Positions 33,930 through 44,217 of a stretch of 64,000 nt of DNA are shown here, piece by piece. The DNA comes from Planctomycetota bacterium. GTDB lineage: Bacteria; Planctomycetota; Planctomycetia; Pirellulales; Pirellulaceae. The stretch lies in contig JACNKX010000175.1 of assembly GCA_014381825.1 (NCBI GenBank), positions 1-64,000 of the forward strand. Reading direction: 5' to 3'. The stretch's first letter is position 1. Every line of letters begins with the position of its first letter. The position numbers were made by a program, and so were the translations under genes. Below the pieces are notes generated by a model that ran no database searches, was not told where the DNA came from, and worked only from the letters and a program-made list of their open reading frames with translations.

Positions 33930-35537
33930 ATGGCAGCTAATCCGACAAGCTTGATTCGGTTCGATCAACAGACGCTGGCTGACCTACAGTCTGCGCTTGT
34001 TGAAACGTTCGGTGTCAAGTTTCAATTCTGGCTTCATCCCGACCAATGGCATCGGCTGGCGGATGACGGCGATTCCGAATATATCCTGTCGGATGGCGTG
34101 GAAGACGTTCAAATCGACAAGCTGCTGACCGACTCCGTGAATTCGACAGTCCCAACGACGATGGAGATGGCCGGTGCAACGATACTGGCAATTCCGATTC
34201 CACGAGCGAGCCGCAAGGCACTCGTCGCGGTCGGAACGTTCGAAGGCGGTGATTCGGAGTGGCTGCTGAAATTGGCGAACTTCTTCCAACGCGATGTTCG
34301 GAGCCAATCAGAACTGACGTCGCTACGGCACGAGAACCAAGCATTTCTTCGGCAAGTCACTAACGACTTCGAGGAGCTTACGTTCCTTCGCAGCATGGCG
34401 GAACTGCTGGAAATTTCGGAGCTGTCGTTCGACTTTACTGCGATGGCGGAGACCGTTCTGCCAACGCTGAAACCGTTGTTAGAAGCAGATGGGCTCGTAC
34501 TCGTTGCAGCTCAGACCGAATCGACCGGACAAGGGCCAGGTGTGAGTGTTGGTCTGCCGGAAGTCTGGGCAGGAAATCGATGCGTCGACCCACGCACCTG
34601 TCAGCGATTGGTCGAGCGCTATCGACTTCCGTGCGAGATCCAGCCCGTCGTTAAGAACAACTTTAGCGGTACGGCCGAGGCGGAGGAGTTTCTGGGCGTC
34701 GAGAGCTTCATTGTTGTTCCCATCGTCAACGGAACGGATTTCATCGGTTGGTTGCTTGCGCTGAACCGAAACAACGAACGGAATATGAACACCGAAGAGC
34801 TTCCCTGGGAAGTGAGTTACCTTGAGTTCGGTACCCACGAAGCCACTCTGATGAGTTCGTCGGCCGCGATTCTAGCGACGCACGCTCGCAACGTGGAACT
34901 GTTCCGCGAGCGAGAGGAATTACTCGTCAGCATGGTACGGGCGTTGGTGTCCGCGATCGAAGCGAAAGACGAATACACGCGAGGTCATAGCGAACGAGTT
35001 GCGTTGTACGGCAAGCGAGTGGCAGAAGAACTTGGCCTCGGCGAAGACTATTGCGAACGATTGTATCTGACCGGGCTTCTGCATGATGTCGGAAAAATCG
35101 GAGTTCGCGACGCAGTCCTGCGAAAACCGGGACCGCTCACAGATGAAGAATTCGAGGAGATCAAGCAACATCCCGACAAGGGTTGGGCGATCCTGCAAGA
35201 CCTGGAACCGCTCACCTACGTCTTCCCAGGCGTCTTGCACCACCACGAAAATTACAACGGTCGCGGTTATCCTGACGGCCTAGCTGCCGACAATATTCCG
35301 CTCGATGGACGAATCTTGGCCGTCGCAGATGCCTTTGACGCCATGACTAGTGATCGGCCTTATCGATCTGGGATGCCGCAGGAAAAGGCGGAAGCAATCT
35401 TGAAGGATGGTGCGGGGAAGCAATGGGACCCAGAGATGATCGACGCTTTCTTCCGAGCGATGCCTGACATCCTTCAAATCAAGAAAACGTACCAGCCGCG
35501 ACTGCAGCCGGTTCGGAAGACACCTCAGCTGACTTAG
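33930..35537 (+). CDS. HD-GYP domain protein with GAF-like region, predicted c-di-GMP phosphodiesterase
   Basis: A 535-residue cytoplasmic protein. About 150-330 is a GAF-like sensory region; about 335-520 is an HD-GYP domain with all metal and signature motifs: HSERVALYGKRVAEELG, LLHDVGKIGV (HD), HHENYNGRGYPDGL (GYP) and LAVADAFDAMTSDRPYR. Such proteins hydrolyse c-di-GMP. The start is ATG 33930; the TTG at 33912 is less likely. It is divergent from the pilin across 337 bases, which suggests control of, or by, the pilus locus. No diguanylate cyclase (GGDEF) was found in the window. Confidence 0.9.
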   Translation: MAANPTSLIRFDQQTLADLQSALVETFGVKFQFWLHPDQWHRLADDGDSEYILSDGVEDVQIDKLLTDSVNSTVPTTMEMAGATILAIPIPRASRKALVAVGTFEGGDSEWLLKLANFFQRDVRSQSELTSLRHENQAFLRQVTNDFEELTFLRSMAELLEISELSFDFTAMAETVLPTLKPLLEADGLVLVAAQTESTGQGPGVSVGLPEVWAGNRCVDPRTCQRLVERYRLPCEIQPVVKNNFSGTAEAEEFLGVESFIVVPIVNGTDFIGWLLALNRNNERNMNTEELPWEVSYLEFGTHEATLMSSSAAILATHARNVELFREREELLVSMVRALVSAIEAKDEYTRGHSERVALYGKRVAEELGLGEDYCERLYLTGLLHDVGKIGVRDAVLRKPGPLTDEEFEEIKQHPDKGWAILQDLEPLTYVFPGVLHHHENYNGRGYPDGLAADNIPLDGRILAVADAFDAMTSDRPYRSGMPQEKAEAILKDGAGKQWDPEMIDAFFRAMPDILQIKKTYQPRLQPVRKTPQLT

Positions 35538-35609
35538 CGTGAGTCGCGTCTGCGACGACGATCTCGCGCCGCTTGGCCCCATCGTGTGACGCTGTCAATC
35601 GGCTGGTGA

Positions 35610-36398
35610 TCACCAGATCTTGCCGCCGCCGTGGTAGGGAAAATACGTCTTCCGTGGCCCGCCAAAATGCACTTCGACGCCGACGCTCAACGATAAGTTA
35701 TGCATCGTCTCTAACGCGCCGGAACCAATCGACAAGTTGTCCGTCACGCTAGTCCGCAATGCCAGCCAGGGGCGATAGTAGTGCTTGACGCCGACGCCTA
35801 ACGGAATCGTCAGTAACTTGTCGTCGACCAAGACTTGATTGGCATCCTCGAAACGAAAGCTCGCAAATCCGATCCCGACACTCGCAAACGGACGCCACTC
35901 CGCATCACCCCATGGGTAATAGAGCAAGTTCAGATCCCAGAACTTGTCCGTTCCTGTCGGCAGCGACGTCAGACCCTGAACATCGATAAGCTCCGGCTTC
36001 GCAAAGGCAAACCGAAGTTCCGTGCCCCAATAGTGGTCAAAGTCCCAGCCAAGTCGATAGCCGCCGAACAAGTCGTCTTCCTGATCGATCGCCCCTTGGA
36101 TCAAAGTGTCGCCAATCAGGCCTCCAAACATCCAACCGACGTGAAACGGACGATTGCGCCAGCTCGTTCCCTTCAGAGGGTTGCCGATGCCGGTACTGCG
36201 AGCCGAGTCATTCGGATCGCTATGAAGCCAATGCATCGGCTTCAGAATCTCGGGCAATTCTGGAATTCCAACTCGCGGCCCCATCGCCGGCTGGGGCATG
36301 GCGACTGGCAGTACTTCTTCTGCCAAGATCAACGACGTGCCGATCGCGCAATTACAGAACGCTAGCAAGGCAGTCGTCGCGTACCGAGTCGATCGCAT
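35610..36398 (-). CDS. Predicted outer-membrane beta-barrel protein
   Basis: A 262-residue exported protein. The signal peptide is at about 1-27 (YATTALLAFCNCAIGTSLILAEEV). Alternating hydrophobic and aromatic strands follow, for example GWMFGGLIGDTLIQG, WGTELRFAFAKPELI, LLYYPWGDAEWRPFASVGIGFASFRF, TIPLGVGVKHYYRPWLALRTSVTDNLSIG and LSLSVGVEVHFG, which is the look of an OmpA-like or OmpW-like barrel of about eight strands. No specific family is recognised and no function is assigned. ATG 36398 is used, eight codons inside the longest frame, because it begins directly at the basic n-region. It is convergent with the HD-GYP gene. Confidence 0.65.
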   Translation of the reverse strand: MRSTRYATTALLAFCNCAIGTSLILAEEVLPVAMPQPAMGPRVGIPELPEILKPMHWLHSDPNDSARSTGIGNPLKGTSWRNRPFHVGWMFGGLIGDTLIQGAIDQEDDLFGGYRLGWDFDHYWGTELRFAFAKPELIDVQGLTSLPTGTDKFWDLNLLYYPWGDAEWRPFASVGIGFASFRFEDANQVLVDDKLLTIPLGVGVKHYYRPWLALRTSVTDNLSIGSGALETMHNLSLSVGVEVHFGGPRKTYFPYHGGGKIW

Positions 36399-36773
36399 GA
36401 AAGTATCGCCTGCAGAAGACACATTTGAAGAGGGCGGGATTATCTAAGGGGGCTTGGATAGTGTCAATGCGAACCTCGCCGGAGAAGAAGTGAATGTCTG
36501 GATCGCACAACCCGTGCGTTCGAACTTCCTGATGTGACGGATTGCGGAATCAAAGTCTTTCCGTTCGAACCGTTACGGCTCCCCTTGCCCGCACGTCCAT
36601 TGCGAGCGATCCTTGTTATCGAACGCGCAGGCTTTCACCAGCTGGCGCGCGCGACGCAAGAGAGGGAAAGAATCCGAGTTGCCAACGCGATAATAGAGGC
36701 GTTCCTCCATTCCTGAGTGTAGTGTTGTGACATCAACTAGGTTTCACAACAAGGAAGCAAGGAACGCCCAGCG
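36399..36773. other. Divergent intergenic region upstream of glgX
   Basis: 375 bases separating the outer-membrane gene (minus) from glgX (plus). A 60-codon open frame at 36534-36716 (plus, GTG start) has no supporting features and is not called. The only clear structure is the palindrome next to glgX, listed separately. Confidence 0.5.
36723..36751 (+). promoter_or_regulatory. Palindrome upstream of glgX, candidate operator
   Basis: An 8-bp inverted repeat, TGTTGTGA (36723-36730) and TCACAACA (36744-36751), with a 13-base spacer, ends 22 bases before the glgX ATG. The size and spacing would suit a dimeric repressor site or a 5'-leader hairpin. The ribosome site AAGGAAGCAAGGAA follows directly. 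Confidence 0.4.
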
Positions 36774-38888
36774 ATGCTCATGCGACATCCGCACCCAGAA
36801 TTACAGTTCACGCAATTTCTCCCCTACGGGGCGATGATCCATGACGGAGGAGTACAATTCAGCGTCTTCAGTCGATCTGCGACGGCGATGCGACTGCTGT
36901 TGTACAACCGAGTCGACGATCTAGAACCCTCCGAGGTCATCGAGTTCAACCGCGATACCGACCGCTGGGGCGATGTCTGGAGCATGTTCGTTCCAGGCAT
37001 TAGTGATACGACGCTCTACCACTTTCAAGCTGATGGGCCTTACGACCCGGCACACGGTCATTGGTTCGATGGCAAAGCCCGACTGATCGACCCCTATTCG
37101 AAGGCCTTGGCTGGCGAGTATCAACCACCGACCGATGGAGTTCTGCGACCGCCCAAGTCGGTGGTGGTAGATGATTATTTCGATTGGGAGGGCGACCGGC
37201 ACCTCCGTCGTGATCTTTCGGAAAGCATCATTTACGAGATGCACGTCGGTGGATTCACCCGCAGCAGTACGAGCGGTGTTGAACATCCAGGAACTTATCT
37301 TGGGGTGATCGAAAAGATCCCTTACCTCAAGTCATTAGGCGTGACAGCTGTCGAACTGATGCCGGTGCACGAGTTCCCCATTCGTGGAACGGACGGTCAA
37401 GTTCTAGAGCGACCGAACTACTGGGGCTACGACCCCATGGCTTTCTTCGCGCCCCACCGGGGCTACGCCGTCGGCTCAGAGCCGGGCGCTCAGGTCCGCG
37501 AATTCAAACAGATGGTCAAGGCGTTGCATCAAGCAGGCATCGAAGTGATCCTTGATGTCGTCTTCAATCACACATGTGAAGGAAACGAGTTAGGCCCGAC
37601 GCTCAGCTTTAAGGGACTGGAGAATCGCGTCTATTATATGTTGGGAAATGGCGGCAGTACTTACTCGAACTACTCTGGTTGTGGCAACACGATCAACGGA
37701 AATCATCCGATTGTTCGCGAGATGATTTTCTATTGTCTGCGACACTGGGTGCATAACTTCCATGTCGACGGCTTTCGCTTTGACCTCGCCTCGATTCTGA
37801 ACCGTGATCGAAGCGGGAACTTGATCCCGAACGCTCCTATTGTCGAAGCCATCGCTGAAGATCCCATGCTGTCTGATACGAAGATCATTGCCGAAGCGTG
37901 GGATGCCGCCGGAGCCTATCAAGTTGGATCGTTCGGCGATTCGCTGTGGCACGACACGCGGGAAGAGCGGCGGTGGGCCGAGTGGAATGGCCGCTATCGT
38001 GACGACATGCGGCAGTTCTGGCGCGGCGACTTTGGCACGCTCGGAGCCTTCGTCATGCGATTGTCGGGATCGAGCGATCTGTACCAGGGCGGTGGCCGAA
38101 CGCCTTATAACAGCATCAATTTCATCACGTCTCACGATGGTTTTACGCTGAACGATCTGGTCAGCTATCGCGACAAGCACAACGAAGATAATGGCGAAGA
38201 CAATCGAGACGGCGACAACAACAGCTGCAGCGCGAATTATGGTGTTGAAGGACCGACCGACGATCCGGAGATTTCCGCATTGCGAACGCGTCAGATTAAG
38301 AACATGCTGTCGACGTTGATGCTCAGTCAAGGCGTGCCGATGATTGTTGCGGGCAATGAGTGTCGACGCACTCAGCACGGCAACAACAACGCGTATTGCC
38401 AAGACAATGAAGTCTCTTGGTTCGACTGGAACCTCGTCGAGGAAAACGCAGAGTTCGTGCGATTCTTCCAAGGCCTGACTCAATTCCGAAGATCTCAACC
38501 AACGGTTCGCCGCAAACACTTCCTTTCTGGAAAACCAGTGGTCGAGGACGGATTGCCAGACGTCAGTTGGTACAACGCGCTGGGCGTGGCAGTCGACTGG
38601 AAGGGCAACGACGCTGCATTGATCTGCTTATTGATGCCGCCCCATGGGGATCACTGTGACGCGGACGGCAGCTGTGGCCGTGAAGTCATGCTCTTAGTAA
38701 ACGCAACATCGAACCCCCGTGAGTTCATTTTGCCAGCGTTGGCGAAGGGGTTGCGATGGCGGCTGTTCGTCGACACGTCCGCGGAGTCGCCTCGCGACAT
38801 CTATCCCGAACTGGACGGACCTGCTCCGGTCACGGGCGCTTTGGCTTTGCCCGATCGATCCTTGCGCTGCTACGTCGCCGACGGTTAG
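36774..38888 (+). CDS. glgX: Glycogen debranching enzyme (GlgX/isoamylase family, GH13)
   Basis: A 704-residue glycoside hydrolase that cleaves alpha-1,6 branches in glycogen. A CBM48-type N-terminal domain (about 1-160) precedes the (beta/alpha)8 barrel. The catalytic residues are nucleophile D337 (VDGFRFDLAS), acid/base E374 (KIIAEAWDAAG) and transition-state D455 (ITSHDGFTL); EVILDVVFNHTCEG is the first conserved GH13 region. A C-terminal beta domain ends the protein. Length is close to the typical 650-750 of the family. ATG 36774 is the first start; the ATG at 36780 is equally possible. No other glycogen gene is next to it. Confidence 0.92.
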   Translation: MLMRHPHPELQFTQFLPYGAMIHDGGVQFSVFSRSATAMRLLLYNRVDDLEPSEVIEFNRDTDRWGDVWSMFVPGISDTTLYHFQADGPYDPAHGHWFDGKARLIDPYSKALAGEYQPPTDGVLRPPKSVVVDDYFDWEGDRHLRRDLSESIIYEMHVGGFTRSSTSGVEHPGTYLGVIEKIPYLKSLGVTAVELMPVHEFPIRGTDGQVLERPNYWGYDPMAFFAPHRGYAVGSEPGAQVREFKQMVKALHQAGIEVILDVVFNHTCEGNELGPTLSFKGLENRVYYMLGNGGSTYSNYSGCGNTINGNHPIVREMIFYCLRHWVHNFHVDGFRFDLASILNRDRSGNLIPNAPIVEAIAEDPMLSDTKIIAEAWDAAGAYQVGSFGDSLWHDTREERRWAEWNGRYRDDMRQFWRGDFGTLGAFVMRLSGSSDLYQGGGRTPYNSINFITSHDGFTLNDLVSYRDKHNEDNGEDNRDGDNNSCSANYGVEGPTDDPEISALRTRQIKNMLSTLMLSQGVPMIVAGNECRRTQHGNNNAYCQDNEVSWFDWNLVEENAEFVRFFQGLTQFRRSQPTVRRKHFLSGKPVVEDGLPDVSWYNALGVAVDWKGNDAALICLLMPPHGDHCDADGSCGREVMLLVNATSNPREFILPALAKGLRWRLFVDTSAESPRDIYPELDGPAPVTGALALPDRSLRCYVADG

Positions 38889-38930
38889 TCAGCCGTCCGA
38901 AGGTGAAATGATTGTGCTATAACTCAGCGC

Positions 38931-40319
38931 ATGCCTGACCACATCCATTTCGTCACTGGCCGGCTCGCCGAACACGCTCTGCGAGACGTCCTCGAAAAAC
39001 TGCGATCGCAGGTCGACTTCGATTACTCGGTCGATGTTCTGCCGATCACCGTTGCGGCTCTCATGACGCCAAGATGGATTGCGGATCGTATTCGGATGCC
39101 AAGCAAAGCAACGCGCGTAGTCGTGCCGGGCTACTGCGAGGGCGACCTTCAGGAAATTGAAGCAAGAGTCGACGCGCTCGTTTCGCGTGGCCCGAAAGAT
39201 CTGCGGCGATTGCCGGAGTTCTTTGGAGGTCGGCAGCACTTGAAGGACGAGATCGGCGCGTATGACATCGAGATTCTTGCCGAAATCAATCACGCGCCCC
39301 GGATGAGTCTTGAGGCGATTCTTGCGGAAGCGAACCAGCTGCAAGACGCCGGAGCTGATTTGATCGACGTGGGCTGCGAACCAGGAGATCCCTGGCTAGG
39401 CGTCTCGGACTGCGTCAAAGCGTTGCGAGATGTGGGACACCGCGTTTCGATTGACAGCTTGAATCCAATCGAGATTGAGCCGGCAGTACGAGCCGGGGCT
39501 GAACTCGTTCTTTCCGTAAACAGCACGAATCGAGATGCAGCTTGCGATTGGGGGTGTGAAGTCGTTGTGATCCCCGACGACTTTGCGACATTAGGTGAAC
39601 TCGATGCAACGATCGATCAACTTGCAACGGCTGGCGTACCGTTGCGGATCGATCCGATCCTGGAGCCGATTGGTTGTGGGTTTGCCGCAAGTTTAGGACG
39701 TTACCTGGAAGTGCGTCGCCGCTATCCCGATGCGGAAATGTTGATGGGGATCGGCAACGTAACCGAACTCACGGATGCCGACTCGGCCGCGATTAACCTG
39801 TTGCTCCTGGGGGTTTGTCAGGAGCTAGGCATTCGAAGCGTCCTTACGACTCAAGTGATTGACTGGGCGCGAACGAGCGTCCGCGAGTGTGACCTCGCGC
39901 GTCGCATGGTCTACTACGCCGTTCGCCAAGGCGTGCCGCCTAAACACGTTGGCGACGAACTAGTAATGCTCCGAGATGTAGGAACGCGGCCTTTCGGCAA
40001 CGAACAACTCGCTCGCCTCGCGAGCGCCATCAAAGACAATAACTATCGTCTGTTTGCTGAAGATGGCGAAATGCACATCGTCAGTTCTAATCTGCATCTA
40101 CGCAACGCAGACCCGTTTGAGCTATTCGAGAAACTACTGGGCGAAACGCCGAAGAACCTCGACGCTTCGCATGCGTTTTATCTCGGGTTCGAGCTTTCCA
40201 AGGCGCTGACGGCACTGACGCTTGACAAACAGTACGAGCAAGATCAGGCACTCGATTGGGGCTTTCTGACGAGGCCCGAGGCGCACCATCGCCTGAAGCG
40301 AGGGAAGAGCGCATCGTAA
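38931..40319 (+). CDS. Dihydropteroate-synthase-related protein (DUF6513 plus pterin-binding domain)
   Basis: A 462-residue protein with an N-terminal domain of about 100 residues (DHIHFVTGRLAEHALRDVL, LPITVAALMTPRWIADRI) followed by a pterin-binding TIM barrel resembling dihydropteroate synthase: LAEINHAPRMSLEAILAEANQLQDAGADLIDVGCEPG, RVSIDSLNPIEIEPAVRAGAELVLSVN and LRIDPILEPIGCG. Proteins of this layout occur in organisms with tetrahydromethanopterin-linked C1 genes, such as methylotrophs and planctomycetes, and are thought to act in synthesis of that cofactor. This role is from genome context elsewhere, not shown here. It follows glgX by 42 bases, probably without functional connection. 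Confidence 0.8.
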   Translation: MPDHIHFVTGRLAEHALRDVLEKLRSQVDFDYSVDVLPITVAALMTPRWIADRIRMPSKATRVVVPGYCEGDLQEIEARVDALVSRGPKDLRRLPEFFGGRQHLKDEIGAYDIEILAEINHAPRMSLEAILAEANQLQDAGADLIDVGCEPGDPWLGVSDCVKALRDVGHRVSIDSLNPIEIEPAVRAGAELVLSVNSTNRDAACDWGCEVVVIPDDFATLGELDATIDQLATAGVPLRIDPILEPIGCGFAASLGRYLEVRRRYPDAEMLMGIGNVTELTDADSAAINLLLLGVCQELGIRSVLTTQVIDWARTSVRECDLARRMVYYAVRQGVPPKHVGDELVMLRDVGTRPFGNEQLARLASAIKDNNYRLFAEDGEMHIVSSNLHLRNADPFELFEKLLGETPKNLDASHAFYLGFELSKALTALTLDKQYEQDQALDWGFLTRPEAHHRLKRGKSAS

Positions 40320-40475
40320 GTGGGGGCAATGCGGTAAAGCCTTTGTTTAGAATGAACACCCGCGCGTGATCGCTCTGTCAAGTTTTGGCAGGCCAATTGA
40401 CAAGAATGAACCTGATCGACAAGCTGCAATGCCTGAGGCAGGTTCGCATGAATTGTTGTTTTGCAAGGGAAATCT

Positions 40476-43400
40476 ATGAATCTGAAGCAGTCATTGGGAT
40501 TTTCGCAGCATCAGGAAGCCGAAGAGAGAGATCGGCTGCTTCGATACATCAATCTCCAACTAGTGGCGAACGGATGGCCGAGCGTGTTGGAGGAGGGAGA
40601 AGCCGAGTTCGTACAGATTGCGCGCGGACTTCTTGATCGCCACCGCGAATTGATGCGACGACTTCAGAGTACACGCTGTCCGGTCGACGCTCGAATCGAG
40701 GCCTTTCTTCAGTCGCATTTCTCCGGGTTAGATTTGGATAGTGATCTGCGACTGCCCGGGCAAACATTTGTCTTAGATCGACATGGCATCGCTCGCGAGT
40801 TGTCGTTGCCGGTCGATGGAAACATGTTCCAGAACGACTTGCTGACTTCATATCGAGTGAAGAACGGCGTCTTACACAATCCAATTAATGATCGTCGCAC
40901 GACGACTGGCACCTTTCATGTATGTGAGGGCGGCTTGCCGATTGCCGGGGATAAGTACTCGGTTCCGCAGCGCACCTTTGCTGAATTGTTCAAACGGTCC
41001 TTCTGCCCACCCGAGGAGATGCTGCTGCTGCCGTTTACTTCCAGCAAAGAAGAGCCCGCTCACGCATTTGTGTCGCTTCTGCTGCGTCCGCTCGTTTGCC
41101 CGGAAGTGCCTGGAGTCACAAGCCGCAAGACAATGGAGGTGCGGTTCTTTGTTCCGGGCAGTTTCGTCTCGAACCTCGATTTCGTCGAATCGATCTTTGG
41201 CAACGCAGGCGACCCGTTCTTGCCCGAGAACGACGCCGGACTTGATGTTGAACATTGGACCGGTCACACAGGCTGCGTCATTCTCGCGCCGCACTTGACC
41301 AAAGTAACGAAGAAAGAGGTTGGCTTGCCTCACTTTGACGAGGCAACACCGCGCCAGCGGCAGGATGGAATGTGCTGGCAGGACGAATCGGAGCGTTACA
41401 ACAATGGCAGTCCGTTCAAGTTGACGTGCCGCACCGAGGACGGCGTCATTGTGACGATGATCGCTGACAACTACTTTGGGTACTGCAAGAAGGAAGTAAA
41501 AACACAGATCAGTTACGCTGCCAATTTGTTCGGCAATGTTGAAGAAGAGCACTCGGGAGGCGCGATTGCGTTTCCCAGCTTTAATCTCGGCGAAGAATTC
41601 CAAGTCGACAGCAAGCGATACAACAATCGCACATTTGCAGACGTCGCTCGTGATTACGGAGACAAGATCGATATACAACCTGAAGGTTACGCCATCGACA
41701 AGGAATTCTCGGAGCTGATCTACATTCCTGAGAACGCTCTCGCTAGTGTCCAACGCCAGCGGATCGAGTGGACGAGAGGCAAAACGAACGAGTCCATTCC
41801 GCTGTTGCCAGGACGAGTTTACATGGCGCCGTCCGGTTACAAATTGCAATTGCAAAAGCATCCAGCAGCGCCGTCTTGGCGACTGATTGGTACGGTCGGT
41901 GAAGGCGTTTTCTGCCACAAACCGTGTACGGTCTCGGGCGGCGGAAAGAGCGAAATCAGTAAGTCGCTCGTCGATTACATGTTGTACGGTCCGATCTTTG
42001 TCGCCAATTTGGAAAGTGATCTTGAATATGTCGAAGAGATCTTCGCGAAAGATTACGGCTCCCGGTGGAACGACAATTCCAGCGTCACCCCTGACTACGC
42101 GGCTCAGCCCAGTCGGTCGGTTCTCTCACTGGATCGGTCACTTGGAAGTGTCATCAAGTTGTTATCGCCCTCTCCGGACTATACCGACGAGTACAACGAA
42201 TGGTTACATTCAATTCCCAATCACATTTACGCGATCGTCCTGATCATCAAGCGGTTTCAACGCGCCGAATGGAGCGGCGATTGGCGTCGTTACTTTAATG
42301 TCGACATCGTCAACGGCGATCCGGGGCACGAATTGAAGTTTGGTGAACGCGCCTTAGTCGGCACTTATCTGCGCGTTGGCTTGCAGGGCCCTCAGTCTTG
42401 GCGAACATTCAAGTTGCGGCAAGATTTTGCAGCCGCCGCCAAGATCCAGACTGAAGACGACATCAGCGCCTCGGTCGTCGTTCCCGCAAGACTGGTCAAC
42501 GATCTGCCGAAAGGGGAGTTTGACGACGCGACTAGCGTGAAATTCGTGGAGAATTGCGAATATCGCTTGTTTCAACGCCCTGACGATGCAGTCCATCGCG
42601 GTCTCGACAAGCAGACCGAGGCAGATCTCACGCGCCCGGATAACTTCCTATCGAACTATGAGCCACTGACGCGTGGCGATGTCGAAGAGATGACCGAGTA
42701 CGTGGTTGACTTCGATGCCTTCAGTCCCCCGATGCAGCAACTACTACGCTCCTTCGAGGAGTCCAGGGACGAGTTTGTCGTTTGTTCAGCAATCCCGCGC
42801 GAGATCGACGGTCGGTTCTCTAAGAATCCACGCTATCTACAGAACCGTCCGGATCTCGCACGCCCGTTCGATCGTTATGTCGCCCAGCGCGGAATCCAGT
42901 TGCGGCGAGGGATCGCCTCCAATCAACCACTACACACACCCGTCAATGCCGTCCTGTTCGGGCGCCGGAATAACCCGGCAGACCCGGCGCAATCCATTCG
43001 CGGTCTGGCTGTCTACAACCCGATTCATTACCAAGAGTTGCCCGAGTTGTTCATGGACTTTGTCTGCTCGCTCACTGGCAAGAGTCCCTCAACAACGGGT
43101 TTTGGGAGTGAAGGAGCGCTGACGAAGGGACCATTCAACGCACTCCGTTTCACCGCCGACCTGAACACTGCCTTAGTGAGCTTCATCGTTACCGGACTTG
43201 CTGGGTTTTCGTCAGCTGCGGGCCACATCGGGCCCAACATGCAGGTCGATCACGATATCAGTCTGTTGATTCCCGAGATCTGGTGCCGCCTGTCGGCGGA
43301 AGAACGCGATCCGAGTTATCTAATCAAGGAAGGACTGCTGGAGCGACTCGAAGACTTCGAGCACAACGGCGAGACGATCCTTGCGAGCCGGCTCGGGTAC

Positions 43401-43949
43401 CGAATCAATCATCGCTTCGTGCGGAGGTTCTTCGGGCGCGTCTTTGACAATCCAACCAAAGTCTTCGACGAGTCGCTGCTCCGCCCGGAAACCCAAGATC
43501 CCGAGGCGTTTGCCGATGGTATCAAGTACGTGACGGAAGCTCATCAGCAAGTTGCTCACGGCTATATCGACGACGCTTCGATCGATGAAGCGTGTCCGCC
43601 ACTTCATGCTCTGATTCATATCATGGCCCATGGCCAATTCGAAGGCATGACGATCACAGACGAAAGGCTGCGCAGCATGTTCACTCCAGAGTCTCTCTTT
43701 TCGAGTGATTGGTATCGCAAACGCATCACCACAAAACAGACACGTGACATCGCCCTTTGGCAGCGACATGCCGACTATCTCGAAGCTTACAGCCAGGACG
43801 CCGGGCATACGAAAATCGTCGAACGGCTGCGCCTTGAAGAGCGACAGCGCTATGCCAAGGAACAACTGATCGCCGCGCAGACGGTACAATACGTCGACTC
43901 GCTCGTCGGCACTTTAGGCGTCGAGCCATCAACGCTGCGGTCTGTCTAA
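40476..43949 (+). CDS. Very large protein, probable PPi-type phosphoenolpyruvate carboxykinase
   Basis: A 1157-residue cytoplasmic protein with no membrane segment. Size and motifs suggest the pyrophosphate-dependent PEP carboxykinases described from Entamoeba and Propionibacterium (about 1100-1200 residues). [19 protein letters not shown] (about 331-349) resembles the GKKCFALR region of GTP-PEPCK, and [16 protein letters not shown] (about 487-502) looks like a modified P-loop. Such an enzyme would interconvert PEP, CO2 and Pi with oxaloacetate and PPi. The identification is from memory of motifs and length and is moderate; another large uncharacterised family is possible. ATG 40476 (AAGGGAAA upstream) is used. 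It stands alone, in a 156-base gap after the DHPS-like gene. Confidence 0.6.
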   Translation: MNLKQSLGFSQHQEAEERDRLLRYINLQLVANGWPSVLEEGEAEFVQIARGLLDRHRELMRRLQSTRCPVDARIEAFLQSHFSGLDLDSDLRLPGQTFVLDRHGIARELSLPVDGNMFQNDLLTSYRVKNGVLHNPINDRRTTTGTFHVCEGGLPIAGDKYSVPQRTFAELFKRSFCPPEEMLLLPFTSSKEEPAHAFVSLLLRPLVCPEVPGVTSRKTMEVRFFVPGSFVSNLDFVESIFGNAGDPFLPENDAGLDVEHWTGHTGCVILAPHLTKVTKKEVGLPHFDEATPRQRQDGMCWQDESERYNNGSPFKLTCRTEDGVIVTMIADNYFGYCKKEVKTQISYAANLFGNVEEEHSGGAIAFPSFNLGEEFQVDSKRYNNRTFADVARDYGDKIDIQPEGYAIDKEFSELIYIPENALASVQRQRIEWTRGKTNESIPLLPGRVYMAPSGYKLQLQKHPAAPSWRLIGTVGEGVFCHKPCTVSGGGKSEISKSLVDYMLYGPIFVANLESDLEYVEEIFAKDYGSRWNDNSSVTPDYAAQPSRSVLSLDRSLGSVIKLLSPSPDYTDEYNEWLHSIPNHIYAIVLIIKRFQRAEWSGDWRRYFNVDIVNGDPGHELKFGERALVGTYLRVGLQGPQSWRTFKLRQDFAAAAKIQTEDDISASVVVPARLVNDLPKGEFDDATSVKFVENCEYRLFQRPDDAVHRGLDKQTEADLTRPDNFLSNYEPLTRGDVEEMTEYVVDFDAFSPPMQQLLRSFEESRDEFVVCSAIPREIDGRFSKNPRYLQNRPDLARPFDRYVAQRGIQLRRGIASNQPLHTPVNAVLFGRRNNPADPAQSIRGLAVYNPIHYQELPELFMDFVCSLTGKSPSTTGFGSEGALTKGPFNALRFTADLNTALVSFIVTGLAGFSSAAGHIGPNMQVDHDISLLIPEIWCRLSAEERDPSYLIKEGLLERLEDFEHNGETILASRLGYRINHRFVRRFFGRVFDNPTKVFDESLLRPETQDPEAFADGIKYVTEAHQQVAHGYIDDASIDEACPPLHALIHIMAHGQFEGMTITDERLRSMFTPESLFSSDWYRKRITTKQTRDIALWQRHADYLEAYSQDAGHTKIVERLRLEERQRYAKEQLIAAQTVQYVDSLVGTLGVEPSTLRSV

Positions 43950-44217
43950 TCGGAGCGAGAGCCTGCTAGCAACGTGCGTCTCGCCACCGCAGTCATTCGT
44001 AGCGAATTCGGTAAACGGTCCGCTTGATTCTCGCTAGCACGCCTTGTCGTGGCAAAGTTTAACGATTGTATTGGTCTTGATGAACTAGATCGTCGTCCGA
44101 GTTGTCACGATCGACGGAATTGTACAGATCGTAAGTTCGATTGGACGAAGAGAACCTTACCGGCTTCCCCGTATAGCCAAGCCGCGCGACGATTCCCGCA
44201 CTCTTCGAACGCACCTC

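Noticed and set aside
36534-36716. 60-codon plus-strand frame before glgX
   Set aside because: GTG start without ribosome site, no recognisable composition.
37590-38519. 309-codon open frame antisense to glgX
   Set aside because: Shadow of a well-conserved GH13 gene; composition rich in V, R and I without any domain.
40397-40402. TTGACA box before the large PEPCK-like gene
   Set aside because: No acceptable -10 box at 16-18 bases; only CAAGCT there.
40872-41918. 348-codon open frame antisense to the large PEPCK-like gene
   Set aside because: Shadow frame, Cys/Arg-rich, no domain, no ribosome site.
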